NCBI GenBank assembly: GCA_033032175.1
Contig: CM065312.1
Coordinates: forward strand, 248,001 to 312,000
Reading direction: 5' to 3'
From: Saturnia japonica
Lineage: Eukaryota; Arthropoda; Insecta; Lepidoptera; Saturniidae
Length of the DNA stretch: 64,000 nucleotides
The translations under genes and the position numbers were made by a program. The notes under the pieces are model-generated. The model did not search any database and had not been told where the DNA came from. It saw only the letters and a program-made list of their open reading frames with translations. Shown here piece after piece: positions 22,698-33,981 of the stretch (positions are counted from its first letter, which is position 1; each line of letters opens with the position of its first letter).

Positions 22698-24318
22698 CTA
22701 AAAAAGTGGATAAAAAAAGATTGCTTTTTTGTGAGTGCTGACAGGATGAAAGTACTTAGTGCCGATCATACCTTTTTAAGTGGCCCACCAATCTACATCT
22801 CACCTTACATGATGTTTTACATATACATATCTCTAGTCCTACTAATAATAAATGCATATTGTCTTATAAGCAAATAAAAAATCGGAGTGTAAAATAAATA
22901 TTTGACATGCCTTCACCTTGTAGAATGCTTAAACTATATAATATTGTCGTCAAGCTAGCTCAGTCTTTTATATAATGTAGTCGGCAGATTGTTGAAACGT
23001 TTATTCAACCACCATAAAGTATTGCACATTCGTAAGTTAGGCTAATTATATAAAATAAACAGACACCATGACACTTAAATGACACCAAACGACGCGCTCG
23101 CTAGAGCTCTTCCTTTTATTCTCTGTCAAATTCAAGAAAAGAACAAACAATCCACGCGTTATACATCGCCTAGTCATACTACCGAGACGGGAGATGTACA
23201 TCACAGCGTCTGGTAATACTAAGGCCGGGTTGACTTACTTTAATCTATTGTAATAGACAGTCTGGATTTAAAGTTTTTAGTAGCACTTATAAACTATTTA
23301 TTTTTGTATATGAACTACTTTAGTATCAAATCAAGTAATGTTGTTTCTATACATATGATCCTTTTTTTATATAGATATTAACTTATAATACCTGAGGTTC
23401 TTTCGATATTTCAGAAATTGCACAAAATAGAGTAGGTACATTTTTGTTATAATATAGATATCTAAATAGAGGCGTTTTTTCTTTGTTTTTATTTCGCTTA
23501 ACGCATCCGTATAGACATAATGTATAGTTTTCAGCAACGCTATTTAGAAAAGTAGGATCAAATTCTTAAATTTTCTTTGTGGCTTCAGTTTTATGAAAAA
23601 CTGTATTTTTATTGTATAATTATACGGTATATAAGAACTTCTTCGAGGTGGCGTCCGTATTTTCCTAAAATTTTATCTGGTCTTAAACCTCGATGTATTA
23701 TTCCCGCACTCACGGAAAAAGGAAAAGACAGCAAGTGACGTTTACATAGAAAAACCCAAACCATGTCACTGCAAGTAGCAAGTTTGTCTATGTGTTTGTT
23801 TGTATAGGATCGTTTGGCGGATCCTATTAATTAAAAATGCAGCTCAGCGTTTCAATTATTACTGTATTTATTTTGTCGCTCATAATCGATTACAGAATAA
23901 TATCTCTTCTTGTCAGTCCGTGACAGATGTTTTCTTTTATCTTTTTCAAGACTTGAAAGTCAGCCAGTCTATCATAAACAAAATAGAATGTGGCTGAAGT
24001 AACAACTATTTACTGTGATAAGTCGCCACATTTGTAATAAAATTTGTAAACTTTGTGTATCATAGTTAATTTTGATCTTGTTTTGACTGACCCATTGTTG
24101 CCAATGACACCGTAATTACGGTAGTAAAAAACACCGTAATACACGAATCCGACCCGTTGACGATCGTGTTCAATAAAAATCTTGCAAATTTTAATTTCGT
24201 AAATATTTCTAGCAAATGAATTAATAGTCATTTTGGGAATTTTAATTACTATTTTGTTTACGTTAGAATATATTTTTGTTTTTTTCTACTGACAGCATTA
24301 AAAATAAGTCAACACAAT
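22698..24318. other. Gap between the UBA3 exon and the transposon cluster
   Basis: AT-rich sequence with no gene recognised. A 13-residue kinase-loop-like string on the minus strand (23704-23666) and a short inverted motif around CCGTAATTACGG (near 24112) are the only things noted. Upstream UBA3 exons were looked for here and not found. Confidence 0.5.
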
Positions 24319-24465
24319 GAGGGTTTCCGAAACGCCTCACACTAGGTGGCAGCACTGAGTTATCAGGTCTAATTAGCTGTCAAAACAATAATATATGTGT
24401 GGATAAATTTAATAGTTATACTGATTTTAAATAAATAACAAATAGTGCAACATTCTACTGCTGAA

Positions 24466-26030
24466 ATGCCGCAATGTTGTGCAGTGCCCATGTGTTCCAA
24501 TAAAACAGGAGGGCATAAGTTTCCTATTAGGGATAAAAATCGCATAAAGCAATGGTTGATAGCCATACGCGGACAAATTTTTGCCTACAAAAAATAGTCT
24601 TGTTTGTAAAAAACACTTCACTTCGGACGATTATGAGCTGCCAAAAGAATCAGTGTTGGAAAAACGTAAGTATATTTTATTTATTAAGGTTTAATAGTTG
24701 GTTAATCAAGTTAGAGCAAAAATATAGTTTCAGCTCAGAAATTTCTTGATAATATTTACCAAAATAGATATGTACTTAGTAAACACACACATACTTATTG
24801 TTATAGCTAAACTTCTATTGAAAAGAGATGCAGTGCCTAGTAAGTTCCCATGGAATGAATCAACTTATGATTTGTTACACCAAAGAAGCAACCAGCGTTT
24901 TAAGCGACGTTTGATACGAAATGAAATAAAGGATAGTTTATTAAACAGTGCAGAAAAAAACAATGACAACAAATGTGGTGTGATGTGTGAGTCTATGAAC
25001 TGTATTGAAGTGGAAATTGAATGTGAATATAAACAAATTGATGTCGGAATTCAGTGTGACTTATGTGAATGTAAACTTTATATCAATTTACCTAATGACT
25101 AAAATACATGGCTACTCTAAAAGTCAAAGTGTGGGTCAACAGTTTTTGCTTAGGAATATGATAGATGTAAACAACCCAACTGACATTCATTTTTACACTG
25201 GGTTTGAAGATCTTGACCATATTAAATTTATGTTCAGTCTTTTTGGAGATGAAGTAAATCATTTAAAATATTATCCTAATTTAAAAACTTTAAAGAAACA
25301 TTTATTAAACCCATGTGATGAATTCCTTTTAGTATTAATAAAATTACATTGAAATATATTATTTACAGAACTGGCTATTAAGTTGAAATTGGAGAATAAG
25401 GTATTAAGCAACATTTTTATAACATGGGTTAATTACTTATATTATAAATTTAAGGATTTGAATGTTTGGGTACCAAAAAATGTGACTGATAAAAATATGA
25501 AGTTTGATGGTAAAGTAAATCCTTGTACAGTGATAATTGATTGCACAGAAATTAAAATAGAAAAGCCAAAAAATCCTCTCACACAACAGCTTACATATTC
25601 TGCATAGAAATCCTCTAATACTTTGAAAGTATTAATAGGAATTTCAGCTTCAGGTTGTGTTACATTTGTGTCAGATGCATATGGTGGATCCATAAGTGAA
25701 AAATGTGGAATTATTGATAAACTTGAACCAAATGATATTATTGTAAGTGACCGTGGCTTTAATGTTCAAGACTTAGTAAGCCATAAAGATGTTATAGTTA
25801 ATGTGCCAGAGTTTTTAAAGAATACTGATGGACAATTTGATACTCCTCAGTTGAAAAGATCAAAAAATATCTCTTCAGAAAGGATACATGTTGAAAGAGT
25901 AATTGGTTTGGCTAAAACTTTTAAGATTTTAAGTGGTAAGTTGGATTGTAAGCTGGTGCCTCTAGCAGACCGAATAATATTTGTTTGTTTCATGTTAACT
26001 AATTTCAGAAAGAACATAGTAAAGTAAAAA
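24466..26030 (+). pseudogene. THAP-domain DDE transposase, broken
   Basis: The first exon begins MPQCCAVPMCSNKTGGHKFP, the first half of a C2CH THAP finger; after a frameshift in an A run it continues VCKKHFTSDDYELP. A donor (gtaagt, about 24667) and an acceptor at about 24808 lead to KRDAVPSKFPW, the AVPTIF-like end of the THAP fold. Then come a frameshift near 25098, a disturbed stretch near 25350-25385, and the catalytic part: IDCTEIK, SDRGFNVQD and ERVIGLAK, giving the three acidic residues of the HARBI1-like DDE_Tnp_4 fold. A TAG at about 25605 interrupts it. The THAP finger would bind the element ends and the DDE core would cut and join DNA. It is not functional as it stands. Confidence 0.75.
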
Positions 26031-26217
26031 TTATTTATGTACTTATGACTTTTATTAAACATATTTTTGAAATTAAAAGACTATATTACATATTAAAGCA
26101 GGTTATTTCACACAAACACTTATTCTTACAAATACATATCTGTTAAACTTTGAAGTTGTAGTAGGTAATCATTACATAATTATATTGAAAAAAAGTAGAA
26201 TCAAGGAATTTAATTAA

Positions 26218-28099
26218 CTAACAGTCAAACATGTTTTTTGCAATCATTGGCAACATAAATTGAAAATAAAAATCTTTTACCTGAGGGATTATAATGTTTC
26301 CTATAAACGTATCATTTCTTTTAACATTTATTATTTTTTCATTGACATTAGTCCATATAAAGAAATCACAACATTCCATGCCAGTGACAAGTAACTGAAT
26401 TTGAATTTAGTAAAAATAGTTACTGTTTTCTTTCAGTTGTAAAGATTCTGATTTACACTCTAGATGAGAATAATTCTCAGGTCCAATAAATTCATCCTTG
26501 ATGGAAAAAGGACATTTTACTTCTAATAGTTTGCTTCCTTCAATTAATCCATCAGGAAAAGCCTCAATGTAAGGGTACTGTACAGATACATTTAGACCAC
26601 AGCGTTCAACTTTCTTTCCAGTTTTTTCTTCATACGATTCAATAGCTGTGGTTTCCATAGATTTACCCCACTGTATAGTTTTGCTTAGTAATACTTTATC
26701 ACATATAATGGATTGTGCATATTTCTCCTGATCTCGTTTCTCTGTGAACTTACAAATTTCTCCAACATTTGAGGCAGTCACTCAATAAGATCTTTCTTTA
26801 TACCATAGCTTTATCTGAGCCTGGTTTTTTGTTTTATTTTCAATGTCTTTTGCTGAACAGGCAGTTACCTATTGAATAAAAAAAAATTTATGCACTACTA
26901 ATAACTTTGGAAATCATGGAAAACTAAGATATAGAGAGAAAGTTTAACTGTGACTAGTTACAAAAGTAATCAATAATGATAATTCCAAATAAAAACAATA
27001 AGTAGATAGAAGGAATATGGTAAACTAGATTGAAATTTGAGAATAAATAGAAGTTACCTTTATTTTATTAAGGACAAGTTGGTGATGTAAGGGCAAGGCT
27101 AAATAATAATCATGATCATGTATTACATCTTGCATGCTTGCACTCTCCAAAATTGCACATAATCCTATTCTTTTTTTTGATAAGGTACAGTAGTTAATAA
27201 CTTTGTTTCTAACTGATTCAGCCCATTCCTTCTTTAGACTGTTAGTAGACTCTGGTCTTGGGTCATAGCACATGCTTCTTTTATATTTCTTGCAAACATT
27301 ATACTGTAATATTTCATAGGAAAGGTTTTCTGCCTTTTTTGGTGAAATATCAAGTTTATTCTTTTTAGGTGCATGCCATACTTGCTTTTTTGTGTTGGGG
27401 TTTCTTTTATTAACCATACTTTTTGTTCTCGGAACTTAAGCACTGCATAGCACAAAACTGAAACATGTTTGCAAATGGCTTTAGGTCCTTTCCCTGCTAT
27501 ACATTCACACACAGATTGTACAATACATCCACTTTCTAAACAAAAGACAAAAGATGCAAAATAAGTAAGGGATTTAGTGTTTTCAGAATGTACTTGGCCC
27601 TTAAAGAATATATGCGTAGTACTGTTTGTTATCACTAATGCTAGTAGATAGTTATTTTGTAGCATATTATAACCTCTTCTATGTACTGCAGAATAATCTG
27701 ACATTCCTATGCCTTTGTACAGTTCTAAAAAATACGTATTAATATTCACAATATCAAAATTGGGTATCACTGTTTTTGAATCAACACTTTGGCCACTCTA
27801 TTGTGAAATTAACGGGACTTGATAATGATAAGTTCATGTTGTTATTGTACATAAAGTTTTGGTTTCTGTCATAGTCCTTTAGCCTGAAATATCAAATATA
27901 CAAATTAGTATTATAATTCAAACGAATATAATATAAGTCGCTAAAACGAAACAAACAAACGATGTAAGCAAATACCGCCAAAATAATGTTACCTTTCAAT
28001 TAGCTTTTCTTTGGTACCAGTGACTTTGGCACCTCTTCGTTTCAGCTCCACTTTTAGATCAGCGACTTTTCTTTGTCCATAATCACATGAATTCTCCAT
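26218..28099 (-). pseudogene. SAP-SWIM-YqaJ nuclease gene of the transposon, broken
   Basis: Minus strand from ATG 28099 to TAG 26218. Exon 1 encodes a SAP-like motif (VADLKVELKRRGAKVTGTKE) and ends at donor gtaaca. The next exon has a frameshift near 27787, then a SWIM zinc motif (CECIAGKGPKAICKH), another shift near 27415, and ends at donor gtaact (about 27056). After an intron, the YqaJ exonuclease domain starts with a CGA-to-TGA-type stop inside the string before VTASNVGEIC. It carries FPDGLIEG and LLEVKCPF, the PD-(D/E)xK metal-binding pair, and a TAA near 26415 before IQIQLLVTGMECC. YqaJ domains resemble phage lambda exonuclease. In the element it may process DNA ends or help integration; that is inference. 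Confidence 0.75.
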
Positions 28100-28997
28100 A
28101 TTCGTTTACATTTCGTTAAGTTATCACTAATAAGCATTTGATGCAGATCAACAATTAGTACTATCTGACAGTTCTTTAGACCTGAAGCCTACATAGCGCA
28201 CTCTGGCGGCAGAAAAAAAAACCGAAAACCCTCATTCTCTGGCAAGGAATATAATACTCTCTTACGAGAGTTCTCTGGCATTCCCTCAATAGAAATCCGG
28301 CCATCAAAAGCTGTCCAAAGAAAACGGCGGCAATTTAAAAAAATAATAAATAAACTCAGCATAAACGTAGTTGATACTGTGGCGACTGAACGAAAGACTA
28401 TTTTGTTGCGTTCAGTCGTCACAAGAAATTTTATTATTTATTAGAAGATGTTGGTTGTGCCGTAAGAGTTAGAGGAAGGCATTTTGAGCATTTATTGTTT
28501 AGCGGAGGTGAGGAACAGAGAGTAAAGCTCCTCATACGCCATAGAAAAGGGAGGATCCTCCGGCCAGACGGGTGCTATGTCTGGCGGGCAGCTGCCCCAA
28601 CTGTTGTAGTCGGGTTCTTGTATATATACTCAACGATAGAGTGAATTTCTATAGCGCAATGTAGGATAGTAAGATGCGTCCTATGTGGCTCGATAGATGT
28701 CGCTATGTGTCGCTACGTAGTTGTGTCGATGCGTTGATGCGTCAGTTGTGGCGAGAGATGTCGCTACAATTGTAATAAAATAAGCTGCAATAAATACTAT
28801 TTCATCAGTAATACATTTGTTTTATTATCATTGCTGTCGAAAAAATAGTCCGTAATATTGAATGGTGAATAAAAAAAAGTCTTAATTACTTTATACAATA
28901 GAATTATACCTTATTGGATTTGATATGAACTGTAGTAGATGTTTTTAAACAAAAGTTCCACAAGGCTATCATACAATTTTTTTTCATCAGCTTCATT
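26530..28997. repeat. Tandem segmental duplication, copy A
   Basis: This 2,468 bp block is repeated at 29064-32772 (with an insertion) at about 99% identity by eye. It covers the YqaJ/SWIM gene, the right transposon end and 764 bp of flank. A 66 bp unrelated spacer (28998-29063) separates the copies. Confidence 0.9.
28234..28997 (+). other. Flank of the transposon, duplicated with it; possible retroelement 3' end
   Basis: This 764 bp lies right of the transposon and recurs at 32009-32772. It holds an unassigned frame of about 85 codons (about 28388-28645) containing VRVRGRHFEHLLF and RKGRILRPDGCYVWR. The frame runs into a segment that looks like an LTR: TGTTGTAGTCGGG at about 28599, a TATATATA string, AATAAA and a final ATACA at about 28815. 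No matching second LTR is present. Confidence 0.4.
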
Positions 28998-29063
28998 GTA
29001 AAGTTCTGTTTAATTAATAAAAATTTTGGTCCTAAATTTCCTTAAGGAAAAAATTTATTTATA

Positions 29064-31874
29064 TTTGCTTCCTTCAATTAATCCATCAGGAAAAGCCTCA
29101 ATGTAAGGGTACTGTACAGATACATATAGACCACAGCGTTCAACTTTCTTTCCAGTTTTTTCTTCATACGATTCAATAGCTGTGGTTTCCATAGATTTAC
29201 CCCACTGTATAGTTTTGCTTAATAATACTTTATCACATATAATGGATTGTGCATATTTCTCCTGATCTCGTTTCTCTGTGAACTTACAAATTTCTCCAAC
29301 ATTTGAGGCAGTCACTCAATAAGATCTTTCTTTATACCATAGCTTTATCTGAGCCTGGTTTTTTGTTTTATTTTCAATGTCTTTTGCTGAACAGGCAGTT
29401 ACCTATTGAATAAAAAAAAAATTATGCACTACTAATAACTTTGGAAATCATGGAAAACTAAGATATAGAGAGAAAGTTTAACTGTGACTAGTTACAAAAG
29501 TAATCAATAATGATAATTCCAAATAAAAACAATAAGTAGATAGAAGGAATATGGTAAACTAGATTGAAATTTGAGAATAAATAGAAGTTACCTTTATTTT
29601 ATTAAGGACAAGTTGGTGATGTAAGGGCAAGGCTAAATAATCATGATCATGTATTACATCTTGCATGCTTGCACTCTCCAAAATTGCACATAATCCTATT
29701 CTTTTTTTTTGATAAGGTACAGTAGTTAATAACTTTGTTTCTAACTGATTCAGCCCATTCCTTCTTTAGACTGTTAGTAGACTCTGGTCTTGGGTCATAG
29801 CACATGCTTCTTTTATATTTCTTGCAAACATTATACTGTAATATTTCATAGGAAAGGTTTTCTGCCTTTTTTGGTGAAATATCAAGTTTATTCTTTTTAG
29901 GTGCATGCCATACTTGCTTTTTTGTGTTGGGGTTTCTTTTATTAACCATACTTTTTGTTCTCGGAACTTAAGCACTGCATAGCACAAAACTGAAACATGT
30001 TTGCAAATGGCTTTAGGTCCTTTCCCTGCTATACATTCACACACAGATTGTACAATACATCCACTTTCTAAACAAAAGACAAAAGATGCAAAATAAGTAA
30101 GGGATTTAGTGTTTTCAGAATGTACTTGGCCCTTAAAGAATATATGCGTAGTACTGTTTGTTATCACTAATGCTAGTAGATAGTTATTTTGTAGCATATT
30201 ATAACTTTGATACATGTTTTCTTAAATCCTTTAAACAAAAAAATTATAATTTTCATTTTATTTAAAATTTAAATTTTGTTTTCGTTGAAGGAGAATTTCA
30301 ACATAACATTAAAAAATTCGTAACTTTATAACTACCGGGCCTAGGACTATAAATTTTAATTTTTCTATTAGATCATGTCACCGTCTATCACCATCATAGC
30401 GTTGGCCCATTCCTTACGGGACACCTGTATGTTGACGATTATAATTTAACCAACTTCAGAACGAAAGAAAGATCTGTAATCAATGCGTACTTTTGTAATA
30501 ACCTAATACTATTATTTATGTGTATTGTTTTACACGTAGTTGTTTTATATGTGTAAGTTTATTAATGGAAGCAACTCAAAGTGTATCCGTTGACTTATTT
30601 TTGGACCATATATAGCCATCTCTTTCGCACCTCCAACAGGTATCACCAGGCGGTGCGGGGGGCCCGAAGCCGTGGTTGTAGGATGCGGTGAATTTGTTCG
30701 TCATTGGCGTGATGTTTTCCGTTCGAACAACTTGTGTTCTCCAAATATGCCTCGAACGAGCAGTTTTTAATTAAAAGTATTATTTATTGTCTTGTTTAAG
30801 CCACAAACATGTAAGTTGCAGTATAATATACAAATATTTTTATAGTGCTTTGAATAGCCTTCTTGGTTACTTTAAAATTACGTAAGTGTTCAAACTCTAA
30901 ACACTAAGTTCATTAAGTACCTATTATTTTTAACGGGTATTAAAGGTATAATTTCTTTTAAATGATTTTACATGCTTTAAACCAGCAAATTATTTAGGAA
31001 TAATTAATTTAAAAACAATTTTTTTTTTGTGGTACATGTCGTAGAAAATGAGCTTAAACTACCACAGGTCGGAATTTGAAATAGAATGGTCGTATTTTTT
31101 GAAGTGAAATTGTAAAGCAAGTACTAAATATTTAAAAAAGGAGCTATTGTTCTGAAAGGAAGTTCTTGAACTAGTGATAAAAAATATGTTTAGTATAACT
31201 GTATAACACTGGATTATAACCATCACAAACAGGTTGAAACACCGTAATAGTTAACTTCGTTGCGTTCCGGGATTTTAACGTATTCACTTGGAGATTTTAT
31301 CGTGGTTATTTTGAGCTGCTAACGTTTATTAAAAATTTAAACTACCCTCGCGGGGTATGTTTCGCGTTCACGTGTTTGTTTTTTCAAATACATGAAAAGC
31401 ACGACTACCCGCACGCAGATGAGTAAGACCTTTTAGAAGACACGTAACCTCTTCTATGTACTGCAGAATAATCTGACATTCCTATGCCTTTGTACAGTTC
31501 TAAAAAATACGTATTAATATTCACAATATCAAAATTGGGTATCACTGTTTTTGAATCAACACTTTGGCCACTCTATTGTGAAATTAACGGGACTTGATAA
31601 TGATAAGTTCATGTTGTTATTGTACATAAAGTTTTGGTTTCTGTCATAGTCCTTTAGCCTGAAATATCAAATATACAAATTAGTATTATAATTCAAACGA
31701 ATATAATATAAGTCGCTAAAACGAAACAAACAAACGATGTAAGCAAATACCGCCAAAATAATGTTACCTTTCAATTAGCTTTTCTTTGGTACCAGTGACT
31801 TTGGCACCTCTTCGTTTCAGCTCCACTTTTAGATCAGCGACTTTTCTTTGTCCATAATCACATGAATTCTCCAT
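29064..31874 (-). pseudogene. Truncated second copy of the SAP-SWIM-YqaJ gene
   Basis: Start ATG is at 31874. The SAP and SWIM parts are as in the first copy. Element X interrupts the gene at 30206-31444. The copy is cut at 29064 right after FPDGLIEGSK, so the LLEVK half of the nuclease site is lost. It is certainly non-functional. Confidence 0.8.
30206..31444. mobile_element. Element X, copy 1 (1,239 bp, class unknown)
   Basis: An insertion absent from duplication copy A and flanked by TAAC on both sides (30202-30205 and 31445-31448), so its limits are fixed by comparison. It starts TTTGATACATGTTTTC and ends TTTTAGAAGACACG. No terminal inverted repeats, LTRs, poly(A) tail or long open frame are seen. 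A GC-rich core (about 30630-30730) contains CCAGGCGGTGCGGGGGGCCC. A second copy lies at 32847-40370. Confidence 0.8.
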
Positions 31875-33315
31875 ATTCGTTTACATTTCGTTAAGTTATC
31901 ACTAATAAGCATTTGATGCAGATCAACAATTAGTACTATCTGACAGTTCTTTAGACCTGAAGCCTACATAGCGCACTCTGGCGGCAGAAAAAAAAACCGA
32001 AAACCCTCATTCTCTGGCAAGGAATATAATACTCTCTTACGAGAGTTCTCTGGCATTCCCTCAATAGAAATCCGGCCATCAAAAGCTGTCCAAAGAAAAC
32101 GGCGGCAATTTAAAAAAATAATAAATAAACTCAGCATAAACGTAGTTGATACTGTGGCGACTGAACGAAAGACTATTTTGTTGCGTTCAGTCGTCACAAG
32201 AAATTTTATTATTTATTAGAAGATGTTGGTTGTGCCGTAAGAGTTAGAGGAAGGCATTTTGAGCATTTATTGTTTAGCGGAGGTGAGGAACAGAGAGTAA
32301 AGCTCCTCATACGCCATAGAAAAGGGAGGATCCTCCGGCCAGACGGGTGCTATGTCTGGCGGGCAGCTGCCCCAACTGTTGTAGTCGGGTTCTTGTATAT
32401 ATACTCAACGATAGAGTGAATTTCTATAGCGCAATGTAGGATAGTAAGATGCGTCCTATGTGGCTCGATAGATGTCGCTATGTGTCGCTACGTAGTTGTG
32501 TCGATGCGTTGATGCGTCAGTTGTGGCGAGAGATGTCGCTACAATTGTAATAAAATAAGCTGCAATAAATACTATTTCATCAGTAATACATTTGTTTTAT
32601 TATCATTGCTGTCGAAAAAATAGTCCGTAATATTGAATGGTGAATAAAAAAAAGTCTTAATTACTTTATACAATAGAATTATACCTTATTGGATTTGATA
32701 TGAACTGTAGTAGATGTTTTTAAACAAAAGTTCCACAAGGCTATCATACAATTTTTTTTCATCAGCTTCATTACAATATCACATTGTATATTTTGTCAAT
32801 TAATTTTTGCATGTTTTAGCTTTTATTTATTAAGCAAGAATAATATTTTGATACATGTTTTCTTAAATCCTTTAAACAAAAAAATTATAATTTTTATTTT
32901 ATTTAAAATTTAAATTTTGTTTTCGTTGAAGGAGAATTTCAACATAACATTAAAAAATTCGTAACTTTAAAACTACCGGGCCTAGGACTATAAATTTTAA
33001 TTTTTCTATTAGATCATGTCACCGTCTATCACCATCATAGCGTTGGTCCATTCCTTACGGGACATCTGTATGTTGACGATTATAATTTAACCAACTTCAG
33101 AATGAAAGAAAGATCTGTAATCAATGCGTACTTTTGTAATAACCTAATACTATTATTTATGTGTATTGTTTTACACGTAGTTGTTTTATATGTGTAAGTT
33201 TAATAATGGAAGCAACTCAAAGTGTATCCGTTGACTTATTTTTGGACCATATATAGCCATCTCTTTCGCACCTCCAACAGGTGTCACCAGGCGGTGCGGG
33301 GGGCCCGAAGCCGTG

Positions 33316-33542
33316 TGTTAAAGCGTCAACTTACAATAAAAATCCATTACTTTTACTTTTACAGCGATAGATGGCGCCGTCACGAATTTCACTCGCACTA
33401 ACGAATTGTAAAGCAATTTAAGGTAGTATGTAATCTTTTGTTAATAAATTTCTCTCGGCCTAACTGGGTGTTTTCTTGACAACGTCATAAATACTCAGTG
33501 CAATCATAAGACCGTTTTTGGAATAATATTAAGATTTGTACA
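33316..33542 (+). repeat. 5' LTR of the BEL/Pao element
   Basis: 227 bp, starts TGTTAAAGCG and ends TTGTACA. It differs from the 3' LTR only at 33344 (C against T) on reading through. It includes GATAGATGGCGCCGTCACG. Confidence 0.93.
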
Positions 33543-33560
33543 TGGTCCGATTCGAGACGG
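33543..33560 (+). other. Primer binding site of the BEL/Pao element
   Basis: TGGTCCGATTCGAGACGG directly follows the 5' LTR and begins TGG, the complement of a tRNA CCA end. The primer tRNA was not identified. Confidence 0.55.
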
Positions 33561-33981
33561 ATGGCATATTGGATTGTTTACAATAATTGAAGATCAGAAC
33601 AGTGAGTTGGCAGAAATCAATTGTAATAGTGTGTGTTGTGACTGGACAAACTGTGAGTACTTTGATGTTTTATTTATGTGAAGAATTCGAGACTTAGAAA
33701 AATTCTATAAAAATATTCATCAACTTAGAAAAATTACAAGTGTTACATTAATAGACTTAGAATAATTTCGCAAAAACTTGAGTGACGGGGAATCCACGCT
33801 GGTTTTTATATAGATATATTCTACAAAAACACTTAGAAAAATCCTACAAAATTATTCATCGACTTAAAAAAAAATTTGCAAGTTGAATTATATTGAAGTT
33901 TACTTATAACTGGACGGGGACTTGATTGAACGTAGCTGTATCGAGATTTATTGCTAAAGTACCTACATATAAATTATCAAA

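Larger units (their letters stand above)
24319..28233. mobile_element. ISL2EU-like DNA transposon (THAP/DDE transposase plus YqaJ partner gene), 3.9 kb
   Basis: The ends read GAGGGTTTCCG (left) and, inverted, GAGGGTTTTCGG (right), flanked by AT on both sides. Further inside, both arms share CAGGTCTAA and CTGTCA. The element holds two convergent broken genes: a THAP-DDE transposase on plus and a SAP-SWIM-YqaJ gene on minus. As I remember, a THAP-type transposase paired with a YqaJ nuclease and a two-base AT target site is the mark of the ISL2EU superfamily. Both genes carry stops and frameshifts, so this copy is dead. The name is inferred from architecture, not from a search. Confidence 0.72.
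29064..32772. repeat. Tandem segmental duplication, copy B, split by element X
   Basis: 29064-30205 matches 26530-27672 and 31449-32772 matches on to 28997. The copied part begins inside the YqaJ gene just before the second half of its catalytic motif, so it is a fragment duplication and not a new transposition. It shares the TGA in the YqaJ domain and the frameshifts of copy A. Small differences exist (for example TTTAGACC against TATAGACC). Confidence 0.9.

Noticed and set aside
23666..23704. Minus-strand string GIIHRGLRPDKIL resembling a protein kinase catalytic loop
   Set aside because: The catalytic Asp is Gly, no DFG or other kinase motif is nearby, and the frame stops soon after. Too short to support a gene.
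30630..30730. Cys-containing minus-strand text (DTCWRCERDGY) in the element X core
   Set aside because: Only two Cys of a possible zinc motif, no long frame around it, and not kept open in the second copy.
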